From positions 1 through 61,491 of the forward strand of contig NZ_CAUUWA010000006.1 of assembly GCF_963548695.1 (NCBI RefSeq): DNA of 61,491 nt, given 5' to 3'. The notes beneath the pieces were generated by a model. The model saw only the letters and a program-made list of their open reading frames with translations. It was not told the origin of the DNA and ran no database searches. A program made the position numbers and the translations under genes. Numbering within the stretch: the first letter of the stretch is position 1; every line of letters begins with the position of its first letter. Shown here in pieces: positions 42,934 to 50,278 of this stretch. This stretch comes from an uncultured Fretibacterium sp. GTDB lineage: Bacteria; Synergistota; Synergistia; Synergistales; Aminobacteriaceae.

Positions 42934-42950
42934 GGTCAGCTATAATCAAT
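42934..42950. promoter_or_regulatory. candidate CtsR operator
   Basis: GGTCAGCTATAATCAAT resembles the reverse of the known CtsR box (two heptads related to GGTCAAA separated by 3 bases), with 5 of 7 matches in each heptad. It lies about 105 bases before the ctsR start and overlaps a TATAAT (42941-42946) that could serve rightward transcription toward def. Confidence 0.4.
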
Positions 42951-43111
42951 AATTAAAAATGCCGATACCGGGATACATATTCAGGGTTCTTCGGATGCGC
43001 GAGTCCGCGGATACGGGGTATACTGGAAGTGGAACGACAAACAAAAACAAGAGCCGTCCTCTCGCCCCCCTTCCGCGGGCGGTGAGGCGGCGTGGATATT
43101 CGGGGGTACAC

Positions 43112-43645
43112 ATGGCGGAGTACAAGGAAGTAGCTTCAGGTATGCTGGATGGGGTGGAGCTGGAGGTTCGCTGCTTCCCCGACCCGGTGCTCAAGAAGCC
43201 GGCCGAGCCCGTCGAGGAGTTCGACGAGGAGCTGGCCGGTTTCGTGGAGAGGATGCGCGCCGCCATGCGTGCGCACGATGGCGTCGGGCTGGCAGCCCCC
43301 CAGGTGGGGGTATCCCGGAGGATCGCCCTGGTGGAATACGATGGGCAGTCCTTCGTCCTGATCAACCCCCGCCTGCTGGAGCAGAGGGGCGAGCAGACGG
43401 GGGAGGAGGGGTGCCTGAGCTTCCCGGGCATATACGCCGAGGTGAAGCGCCCCTCCTGGGTCCGGGTCGAGGCGCGCGACGAGAGGGGCGAGCTCCGCGT
43501 CCACGAGGTCGAGGACTTCCTGGCCAGGGCGTTCCTGCACGAGATGGACCACCTGGACGGCAAGCTCTTCATCGACCACCTCTCGCCCATCAAGCGGGGG
43601 ATGATCCGGACCAAGATGCGCAAGCGCGCGGCCGCCGCCCGATGA
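43112..43645 (+). CDS. def: peptide deformylase
   Basis: Def removes the N-formyl group from nascent proteins. All three metal-site motifs are present: GVGLAAPQ near residue 52, EEGCLSFPG near 98 and HEMDHLDG near 140, with CFPDPVLKKPA near the N-terminus. I place the start at 43112 (MAEYKEV, GGGGG upstream), giving 177 residues. The frame remains open upstream to 42959 but those codons look non-coding, and an ATG at 43142 is also possible. The stop overlaps the fmt start by 4 bases, the usual def-fmt pairing. Confidence 0.92.
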   Translation: MAEYKEVASGMLDGVELEVRCFPDPVLKKPAEPVEEFDEELAGFVERMRAAMRAHDGVGLAAPQVGVSRRIALVEYDGQSFVLINPRLLEQRGEQTGEEGCLSFPGIYAEVKRPSWVRVEARDERGELRVHEVEDFLARAFLHEMDHLDGKLFIDHLSPIKRGMIRTKMRKRAAAAR

Positions 43646-44595
43646 CACACCTCTGGTTCATGGGGAGCGGAGCGTTCGCGGCCCGGTGCCTGACGCACCT
43701 GAGCGCGTCGCTCCCCCTCGGCGTCTCCCTCGATCGCGTGGTCACCGGGAACCCCACGCGCGCGGGACGCGGCCTGAGGGAGACCGTCTCCCGTGTCGAG
43801 GAGACCGCCCTGGCCCTGGGGCTCCCCCTGGAGCGGACGGGCCCCCTGTCCGAAAACGGGCCTTTGCTGGAGGCCGTCACCGCCTCCCCCCCCGACGCCA
43901 TCCTCGTCATGGACTTCGCCCAGCTGATCCGGGAGCCGTTCCTGAACGCCCCCCGCTGGGGCTGTCTCAACATCCATCCCTCCCTCCTTCCCCGCTGGCG
44001 CGGCGCCGCGCCGGTCCAGCGGGCCCTGATGAACGGGGACAAGGAGACGGGAGCGACCGTCTTTCGCCTCGTCCCGGAGATGGACGCCGGCCCAATCCTG
44101 CGCCAGGTCTCCATACCCATCGAGCCGACCGCCACGGCCTGTGAACTTTATGAGAAATTGAGTTTGAGGGGGAGCCAAATCGCCCTTGAAGGTGTACAAT
44201 GTTTACTAAATAGACCAAACAATGTATTTCATTTTTTTCAAGAGCAAGACGACGGCGCCGCTACCTACGCTCCAAAGATCGGCAAGGCGGAGGGCGGGGT
44301 GTCGTGGGACTGGGAGGCCCTGCGGATCCACAACGTCGTCCGCGCTCTCGACGCCTCCTTTGGGGCCTTCACGGCCGTGAGGGGGGCGAGGCTCAAGATA
44401 TGGAGGACCCTGCCCTGTGGAGAGGGGGAGGGGAAAGACGTTGGGCGCGTGCTGCGTTTTTCCGATGGTTTTCCGGTCGTGGGCTGCGGGGGGGGCGCCC
44501 TGCGTCTCGACGAGGTCCAGGCCGAGGGGAAGAAGCGGGTCGGAGGGGACGAATGGGCGCGCGGCCTGCGTCTGAAGGAGGGGGATGCACTGTGA
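43642..44595 (+). CDS. fmt: methionyl-tRNA formyltransferase
   Basis: Fmt formylates initiator Met-tRNA. The 317-residue protein has the formyl-folate-binding core with LNIHPSLLPRWRGAAPVQRAL near residues 111-131 and MDAGPIL near 151, followed by the smaller C-terminal OB-like domain. Bases about 44145-44250, coding the linker between domains, are much richer in A and T than the rest of the gene, yet the frame is intact. It overlaps def upstream and a P-loop ATPase gene downstream by 4 bases each. Confidence 0.93.
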   Translation: MTHLWFMGSGAFAARCLTHLSASLPLGVSLDRVVTGNPTRAGRGLRETVSRVEETALALGLPLERTGPLSENGPLLEAVTASPPDAILVMDFAQLIREPFLNAPRWGCLNIHPSLLPRWRGAAPVQRALMNGDKETGATVFRLVPEMDAGPILRQVSIPIEPTATACELYEKLSLRGSQIALEGVQCLLNRPNNVFHFFQEQDDGAATYAPKIGKAEGGVSWDWEALRIHNVVRALDASFGAFTAVRGARLKIWRTLPCGEGEGKDVGRVLRFSDGFPVVGCGGGALRLDEVQAEGKKRVGGDEWARGLRLKEGDAL

Positions 44596-45350
44596 CGGAA
44601 GGGCGGACGCCTGCGGAGATGGCGGGGCTCTACGAATGGCCCCGGGTCGTGGCCGTCACCGGGGCCCTGGGGTCGGGGAAGACGGAGTTCGTCCTGAACT
44701 TGGCGCGGGGCCTCAAGGAGCGGGGAGAGCGCGTCACGATTGCCGACGCGGACATCATCAATCCCTATTTCTGCATTCGTCAGGTGGCGGACCAGCTGGA
44801 GCGGGAGGGGTTCACCGTGCTCACCCCTCCGGAGGCGGCCAAGTGGTCGGACATGTCCATCGTCAACCCGGCCATCTCACGGGCCATCGTGGACGAGAAC
44901 GCGCGGTTGATCCTGGATATTGGCGGCGACGCCGTGGGGGTCCGGGCCCTGACGCAGTTCGCGCCCGACCTGGAGACGGCGGGGTACAAGTTGCTCCTGG
45001 TCGCCAACGCCTTTCGGCCCACGACGGGCAGTCCGGAGGCCATCGCGAAGATGCGGGCCAAGATGGAGATGCTCTGCGGGCTCGAGGTGGGGGCTTTGAT
45101 CGCGAACTGTCATCTGATGGAGACGACGGCCGCCCCGGATGTTGCGGAGGGTGTCCGTGTCGTTCTGGAAGCGGGGCGGAGGCTGGATCTTCCCGTGCTC
45201 TACGCGACGGTTCTGGAGGAGCTCTGCGGCGAGGTGGAGCGACTGTTGGGGGTGGATTCCATCCCAATCTGGCCGATGGTCCGATACATGCAGCGCCCGT
45301 GGGAGGGCGAGAGCATGTGGTCGGCCCCGGTGCGGGAAAAAGGAGCTTAG
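44592..45350 (+). CDS. MinD/CobQ-type P-loop ATPase of unknown function
   Basis: The 252-residue protein has a P-loop VTGALGSGKTEFVLNLA near residue 22, a switch-like DADIINPYF near 48 and LILDIGGDAVGVRALTQF near 97, resembling deviant-Walker or CobQ-type nucleotide binding proteins. No transmembrane segment is seen. The GTG start overlaps the fmt stop, and the gene precedes the 2-oxoacid oxidoreductase operon by about 100 bases. A role in metal-cluster or enzyme maturation is possible but not shown. Confidence 0.65.
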   Translation: MTEGRTPAEMAGLYEWPRVVAVTGALGSGKTEFVLNLARGLKERGERVTIADADIINPYFCIRQVADQLEREGFTVLTPPEAAKWSDMSIVNPAISRAIVDENARLILDIGGDAVGVRALTQFAPDLETAGYKLLLVANAFRPTTGSPEAIAKMRAKMEMLCGLEVGALIANCHLMETTAAPDVAEGVRVVLEAGRRLDLPVLYATVLEELCGEVERLLGVDSIPIWPMVRYMQRPWEGESMWSAPVREKGA

Positions 45351-45449
45351 CTTAAAGGAAAGGAGCTTAAAGCAAGGCGCATCGGTTTTTCGTGTTTTGG
45401 TGAGGATTCGCATTTCAACGTCAGCGAACAGGAGAGGAGACGTGGAAAC

Positions 45450-45665
45450 ATGGCGAAAGGACGAGTGGAGGTTCGGGAGGATTACTGTAAGAGCTGCGGG
45501 CTTTGTGTGGCGGTCTGCCCCAAGAAGGTCCTGAGTATTTCCGACAGGATCAACCCCAAGGGGTACCGCCCGGTGGAGCAGTCTCAGGAGGGATGCATCG
45601 CCTGTGCGCTGTGCGCCCGCATCTGTCCGGACGTGGTCCTGACGGTCTATCGTACCGACGAGTGA
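45450..45665 (+). CDS. 2x[4Fe-4S] ferredoxin-type delta subunit of 2-oxoacid oxidoreductase
   Basis: A 71-residue protein with two complete cluster motifs, CKSCGLCVAVCP and CIACALCARICP, and little else. It matches the delta subunit of KOR/VOR-type 2-oxoacid:ferredoxin oxidoreductases, passing electrons from the thiamine site to external ferredoxin. It is followed by the alpha, beta and gamma subunit genes. GGAGAGGAG lies upstream of the ATG. Confidence 0.92.
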   Translation: MAKGRVEVREDYCKSCGLCVAVCPKKVLSISDRINPKGYRPVEQSQEGCIACALCARICPDVVLTVYRTDE

Positions 45666-45683
45666 GCTCGAGGGGGGACGAAA

Positions 45684-46751
45684 ATGGCGAAAGTTTTGAT
45701 GAAGGGGACGGAGGCTATTGCGGAGGCCGCCATTCAGGCGGGTTGTCGGTATTTTTATGGATATCCGATCACGCCGCAGAACGAGATTCCCGAGTATATG
45801 TCGTCGCGCCTTCCGCAGGTCGGGGGCGTGTTCCTTCAGTGCGAGAGCGAGGTTGCGTCCATCAACGCTTTGATGGGCGGGGCGGCCACGGGGTACCGCG
45901 CGATGACCACCTCGTCGAGCCCCGGCATCTCCCTGATGGCAGAGGGGATGTCCTACATCGCGATGGGCGAGCTGCCCTGCGTCATCGTCAACGTGATGCG
46001 GGCCGGCCCCGGACTGGGTGGGATTCTGCCCGCTCAGGGCGACTACTTCCAGGCGACGCGGAACGCGGGGCACGGGGACTACCGCATGATCGTGCTGGCC
46101 CCCGACAACCTGCAGGAGGCCGTGGACCTGATCCAGGACGGGTTCGACCTCTCCCAGAAGTACCGGACGCCGGTGATGGTGCTGGCCGACGGCTTCATGG
46201 GGCAGATGATGGAGGCCGTGGAGATCAAGACGCGCACGATCGAGGATCCCAAGTCCAACGCGGAGTGGGCCCTCGGCTGGCGCAAGGAGCGCGGCGGTGC
46301 GCGTACGATCGTCTACAACCTCAAGCTGAAGCCCGAGGACCTGGAGATCCAGGTGACGCACCTTCAGCAGAAGTACCTGAAGATCCGCGAGAACGAGCAG
46401 AGGGTTGAGCGCTACCTGGTGGAGGACGCGGAGTTGGTGATCGCCGCCTATGGGACGACGAGCCGCATGGCCCGGACGGCCATAGACCGCCTGAGGAATG
46501 ACGGGCTCAAGGTGGGGCTGATCCGGCCCATCACCCTGTGGCCCTATCCGGTGAAGGGATTCAGGGATCTGCCCGCCTCGGTCAAACTGCTGCTGGACGT
46601 GGAGATGAGCTCGGAGTATCAGATGCTCGACGACGTCAAGATCTCGACCGAGTGCCGGCTACCCGTGGAGACCTACGGCCGGTGGGGCGGCTTCACGCCG
46701 TCCGTGCACGAGATCGAGGACAAGTGCAGGGAACTGCTCGGGAAGAAGTAG
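45684..46751 (+). CDS. vorB: 2-oxoacid:ferredoxin oxidoreductase alpha subunit (VorB/KorA type)
   Basis: The 355-residue protein starts VLMKGTEAIAEAAIQAGCRYFYGYPITPQNEIPEY, the typical pyrimidine-binding domain of these enzymes, and has TSSSPGISLMAEG near residue 76, RAGPGLGG near 105 and a C-terminal transketolase-like domain (LVIAAYGTTSRMARTAI). These enzymes oxidatively decarboxylate 2-oxoacids to acyl-CoA with reduction of ferredoxin. VOR (branched-chain) and KOR (2-oxoglutarate) substrates cannot be separated from sequence alone; I lean to VOR. Confidence 0.88.
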   Translation: MAKVLMKGTEAIAEAAIQAGCRYFYGYPITPQNEIPEYMSSRLPQVGGVFLQCESEVASINALMGGAATGYRAMTTSSSPGISLMAEGMSYIAMGELPCVIVNVMRAGPGLGGILPAQGDYFQATRNAGHGDYRMIVLAPDNLQEAVDLIQDGFDLSQKYRTPVMVLADGFMGQMMEAVEIKTRTIEDPKSNAEWALGWRKERGGARTIVYNLKLKPEDLEIQVTHLQQKYLKIRENEQRVERYLVEDAELVIAAYGTTSRMARTAIDRLRNDGLKVGLIRPITLWPYPVKGFRDLPASVKLLLDVEMSSEYQMLDDVKISTECRLPVETYGRWGGFTPSVHEIEDKCRELLGKK

Positions 46752-46768
46752 AAGGAGGGGGCGAGAAG

Positions 46769-47515
46769 ATGAGCGAGACGAAAGTTTTTGAGATGACGAA
46801 GACCTGGCAGAGGGACGTGCACACGCACTACTGCCCGGGCTGTATGCACGGCGTGGCCCACCGCCTGGTCTGCGAGGCCATAGACGAGCTGGGGATTCAG
46901 GAGGACACGATCGGCATCGCCCCAGTGGGCTGCGCCGTCGTCATGCACCAGTACATCGATGTGGACTTCATCGAGGCCGCCCACGGCCGCGCTCCCGTCC
47001 TTGCCTACGGGATCAAGGCCGTCAGGCCCGATAAGATCGTCTTTTCCTATCAGGGCGACGGCGACCTGGCCTCGATCGGAATGGGGGAGGTCGTCCACGC
47101 GGTCAACAGGGCCTGGCCCCTGACGATTATCTTCATCAACAACGCCATCTACGGCATGACCGGCGGTCAGATGGCGCCCACGACGCTCCTGGGCCAGAGG
47201 GCGACCACCTGCATCGGGGGGCGCGACGCCAAGGTGAGCGGGTACCCCATCCGGATGAGCGAGATGCTGGCCACCCTGGCCGGGCCGGCCTACATTGAGC
47301 GCGTGGCGCTCTCCCAGCCCAAGTACATCATGCAGGCCAAGGCCGCGATCAAGAAGGCCTTCAAGAATCAGGTGGACAAGAGGGGGTTCTCCTTCGTCGA
47401 GGTGCTCTCGACCTGCCCGACCAACTGGGGCATGCGTCCCGTGGACGCCCTGAAGTGGGTGGATGAGAACATGATTCCCTACTATCCTCTGGGCGTCAAG
47501 AAGGATTTCGAGTGA
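46769..47515 (+). CDS. 2-oxoacid:ferredoxin oxidoreductase beta subunit, TPP-binding
   Basis: The 248-residue subunit holds thiamine diphosphate: HYCPGCMHGVAHRL near residue 20, then the TPP motif GDGDLASIGMGEVVHAVNR near 96 ending in the NNAIYGMTGGQ strand near 125, which supplies Mg and diphosphate ligands. It works with the alpha subunit upstream to bind and decarboxylate the 2-oxoacid. GGAGGGGGCGAGAAG precedes the ATG. Confidence 0.92.
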   Translation: MSETKVFEMTKTWQRDVHTHYCPGCMHGVAHRLVCEAIDELGIQEDTIGIAPVGCAVVMHQYIDVDFIEAAHGRAPVLAYGIKAVRPDKIVFSYQGDGDLASIGMGEVVHAVNRAWPLTIIFINNAIYGMTGGQMAPTTLLGQRATTCIGGRDAKVSGYPIRMSEMLATLAGPAYIERVALSQPKYIMQAKAAIKKAFKNQVDKRGFSFVEVLSTCPTNWGMRPVDALKWVDENMIPYYPLGVKKDFE

Positions 47516-47528
47516 GGAGGGCGAGGAC

Positions 47529-48095
47529 ATGGCGGACAACGGAGGAAAGAAGTTCGAGCGCACGCTGGTTGCGGCGGGTTTCGGCGGACAGGGATTGATG
47601 GTGCTGGGCCAGCTGATCGCCTACACGGGCAACGCGGAGGGACGCAACGTCTCCTGGCTGCCCTCCTATGGGCCCGAGATGAGGGGCGGTACGGCCAACT
47701 GCAGCGTCGTCATCTCCGACGAGAAGGTGGGGTCCCCGGTCGTCTCCGATGCGGATGCCGTGGTGGTGATGACCCAGCCGTCCCTGACCAAGTTCAAGAA
47801 CGACGTCAAGAAGGGCGGGGTCCTTATCTACAATAGCGACCTGGTCAAGCTGGAGGGGGAGAACGTCCGCAGCGACATCCGCACCATCGCCGTTCCAGCC
47901 AATAAGATTGCCAGCGAGACCGGCAGCGACAAGGTGGCCAACATCGTGATGCTGGGTACCCTCGTCGCGGCCACTGATATGGTGAGCGACTCGATGTGCA
48001 TCGAGATGATCAAGGAGAAGCTGGGTACGAAGAAGCCGCAGTTCCTGCCCATGAACCTGAAGGCCTACGAGGCGGGCAAAGCCATCGTGAAGTAA
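47529..48095 (+). CDS. 2-oxoacid:ferredoxin oxidoreductase gamma subunit
   Basis: The 188-residue protein begins with the gamma-domain signature VAAGFGGQGLMVLGQLIA and has SYGPEMRGGTANCSVVIS near residue 46, both characteristic of the CoA-proximal gamma domain of these enzymes. It completes a four-gene set in the order delta-alpha-beta-gamma and is followed within 45 bases by a strong terminator. Confidence 0.92.
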   Translation: MADNGGKKFERTLVAAGFGGQGLMVLGQLIAYTGNAEGRNVSWLPSYGPEMRGGTANCSVVISDEKVGSPVVSDADAVVVMTQPSLTKFKNDVKKGGVLIYNSDLVKLEGENVRSDIRTIAVPANKIASETGSDKVANIVMLGTLVAATDMVSDSMCIEMIKEKLGTKKPQFLPMNLKAYEAGKAIVK

Positions 48096-48130
48096 GGGAC
48101 GGACGCCTTTCTCGGATTGTAATGAAGGAT

Positions 48131-48166
48131 CGGGCCCCTGGCATGCAGCCGGGGGCCCGGTTTTTT
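48131..48166 (+). terminator. rho-independent terminator of the oxidoreductase operon
   Basis: CGGGCCCC and GGGGCCCG form a GC-rich stem around TGGCATGCAGCC, followed at once by TTTTTT. It lies just past the gamma subunit gene. Confidence 0.9.
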
Positions 48167-48201
48167 CATGGATTGACATCAAGGGGGTACGGGAGAGGCT
48201 T

Positions 48202-49121
48202 TTACGGCCTCTCCGCAAAGGTGGTGGCCCAATGAAAGCTGAAGCCGAAGGCCACGGCGAAGGCCGGGTAAAACAGAATTGTGCCCTCTCCGCCGTGACC
48301 GAGGGCAACGGTGATGAAACGGGTCGACGCGAGGTAGATGGCGCACAGGCCCGGAAAAACTATCTTGAAGAGCAGGTCGAGCGGATAGGATTCCACGTTG
48401 CCGGTGCGAGGGTTGCGATAATGGAAACGGACGTGCCACCATTTGCGGCGCAGGGTCAGAAAGCCGATCCAGGCGAGGCAGAAAAAAACGTCGTCAGGTT
48501 GAGCAGGCTGTCCTTTTTGGCGGCGTCCAGCCCCCATGCGACCGTCCTCGATATCAGGTACCCCATGAACATGCACGCGGAAAGGGCCGCCCAGAACCTC
48601 CAATGGGAAAAATAGGAGCGGGGTCTTGCCGCAGCTTCCTCCCGTTCCACCCATTCCCCTCCGACGGGCCTCTCTACGACGTAGTGGTGGGGCGGATTCG
48701 GCAGGTTTTTCTTCCTGCGGGGCGACTCAGGGATGTCCGAGTACTCCACGTCCTCCCAGTCCGTTTCGGAGGAGTACCGCCAAGCGTTGGCGCGGGTTGT
48801 TCGTTCTCCACCCCGGTCCGAGAACTTGGCTTCCGTATATGCGGCGTCCTCCCGGGCCCATCCGTCTCCGAAAGAGCCGTCGTCCCCCTCGTCCGTATCC
48901 TCTTGGAGGGGCTGTCGAGCTCGATCGTACGCACTTTTGCGTACCGGATCACTCAGAACTTCGTAGGCCTCCGTCGCGGCCGCGTAGATCCTGGCGGCGA
49001 AGGGTTCCGGGTTCACCTGGGGCCCGAAAAGGGCGGACATTCTCCGGTAGGCGTCCTCGATCTCCGCGTTCGTTGCATCGTTCGAGACGCTCAGGATTTG
49101 ATAGTAGTCCAGCTGGTTCAT
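48202..49121 (-). CDS. DnaJ-domain membrane protein, interrupted by a frameshift at a T7 run
   Basis: Residues 1-70 form a J domain (YYQILSVSNDATNAEIEDAYRRM, AYEVLSDPVRKSAYD) in which the usual HPD is replaced by VNP-type residues, so Hsp70 stimulation is doubtful. A charged linker and membrane helices follow. The first frame ends at 48456 soon after LLNLTTFFSASPG. At the T7 run (48482-48488) a -1 shift joins it to FFCLAWIGFLTLRRKWW and about 90 more membrane-protein residues ending at 48202 (about 306 residues in all). Either a real frameshift, programmed slippage, or a homopolymer error explains this. Confidence 0.65.
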
Positions 49122-49288
49122 TTCATGCTCCTCTTGTCGCTGGCTGAGCGGGAGAATCCCTGCCCTTATTATGCTATCCGGACCCGTCAGCGTAAAGTAG
49201 CCATTGGAACGTTTTTACGGCGGACAGGTCCGTGGGGCTGGGAAAAATCCAAACTGTAGTCCATGGGCCGATTTCTTTTTCCTTACCC

Positions 49289-49316
49289 TTGACGTTCCCG
49301 CGATAGACGGTATAAT
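49289..49316 (+). promoter_or_regulatory. tRNA-Leu promoter
   Basis: TTGACG at 49289-49294 and TATAAT at 49311-49316 with a 16-base spacer. The tRNA begins 13 bases after the -10. Confidence 0.8.
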
Positions 49317-49328
49317 GTTTTCTGTTTT

Positions 49329-49415
49329 GCGGGGGTGGCGGAATTGGTAGACGCGCAAGACTAAGGATCTTGTGGCTGTAAAGCTGTGGGAGTTCGATTC
49401 TCCCCCTCCGCACCA
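49329..49415 (+). tRNA. tRNA-Leu (anticodon AAG)
   Basis: An 87-base class II tRNA with encoded CCA. The acceptor stem GCGGGGG/CCTCCGC, D-arm with GG in the loop, anticodon stem CAAGA/TCTTG around CTAAGGA, a long variable arm, and the TTCGATT T-loop are all visible. The anticodon reads AAG, decoding CTT and CTC after A-to-I editing. Confidence 0.93.
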
Positions 49416-49445
49416 TCAGAAAATCGAACGCTCGAGCGTTACCTG

Positions 49446-49482
49446 AAAAGAGACGGCGGAAGGCCGTCTCTTTGTTTTTTCT
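49446..49482 (+). terminator. tRNA-Leu terminator
   Basis: An 11-base stem AAAGAGACGGC/GCCGTCTCTTT with a short loop, followed by GTTTTTT, starts 31 bases after the tRNA. The complementary strand has an A-run on the other side, so it could also serve the convergent mgtC-like gene in part. Confidence 0.85.
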
Positions 49483-49544
49483 TTCCTCCTTTCCTCCTCG
49501 TTCGGTTTTCGGGATGTTGGGGGCGGCGTCCGCGCCCGACGCGG

Positions 49545-50273
49545 TCAGTTGATCTCCTCGATGTGTGCGATGTACTCGAGCGAGCGCAGGGCCTCGATGA
49601 TCTCGCTGTGTTTTTTGTACTTCTTCAGCTCGGCGCTGTTGATGGTCAGGGATACGGTATAGACGCTCAGCCCCGAGTTCAGGTACGCGGGGTTGGATTC
49701 TATGTCCTCGATCCGGATCCCCAGGCTCCGGACCGTCGTGACGAAGTACTGCAGGTTGCCCTTGCTCTTCAGCTCCAGATGGATCTCGAAATGGTTCGAG
49801 TTGTCCTTCATGTACCGCTCGATAGGCGGAAACAGGGCCAGGCTGGAGAACAGGGCCAGAAAGGAGATCGACGCCACCGTGTAGAGCCCGGCGCCCAGCG
49901 CCATCCCGACCAGTCCGCAGCACCAGAGGGCCGCCGCCGTGGTCAAACCCTTGATCTGGCTCCTCGAGCTGAACAGGATGGCGTTGACGCTGACCATAGC
50001 GGCGCCGACCACGGCCGCCGCCGAGATGAGGGGGAAGCCCTCCGTTGCGGATCGGCAAAGGTACAGGTCCGTCAGCATGGCCGTCGTGGAGGCCAGGGAG
50101 ACGAGGATGAAGGTGCGCAGCCCGGCGGCGTGCCGCTTGCTGGAGCGTTCACAGCCGATAATCGCCGCCAGCACGACCGACAGCAAAATTCTCAGCACGA
50201 CGGAGCGGACATTGAGCCCCTCCGTCCATCCCCCCAGAATGGCCGCGGCCAGGTCGTTGATTTGCATATTCAT
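49545..50273 (-). CDS. MgtC/SapB family membrane protein
   Basis: The 242-residue protein has about five N-terminal membrane helices with the MgtC signature IIGCERSSKRHAAGLRTFILVSL near residues 38-60 and GLTTAAALWCCGLVGMALGAG near 108, then a soluble ACT-like C-terminal domain (about 160-242). MgtC proteins are linked to magnesium limitation and inhibition of F-type ATPase in pathogens; the substrate here is not known. It starts 5 bases after the antiporter gene's stop, so the two are cotranscribed. Confidence 0.85.
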   Translation of the reverse strand: MNMQINDLAAAILGGWTEGLNVRSVVLRILLSVVLAAIIGCERSSKRHAAGLRTFILVSLASTTAMLTDLYLCRSATEGFPLISAAAVVGAAMVSVNAILFSSRSQIKGLTTAAALWCCGLVGMALGAGLYTVASISFLALFSSLALFPPIERYMKDNSNHFEIHLELKSKGNLQYFVTTVRSLGIRIEDIESNPAYLNSGLSVYTVSLTINSAELKKYKKHSEIIEALRSLEYIAHIEEIN

Positions 50274-50278
50274 GACAC

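Noticed and set aside
48202..48654. Separate 150-codon gene downstream of the DnaJ-domain gene
   Set aside because: It has no independent start or ribosome binding site. Its useful part joins the DnaJ frame by a single -1 shift at a T7 run.
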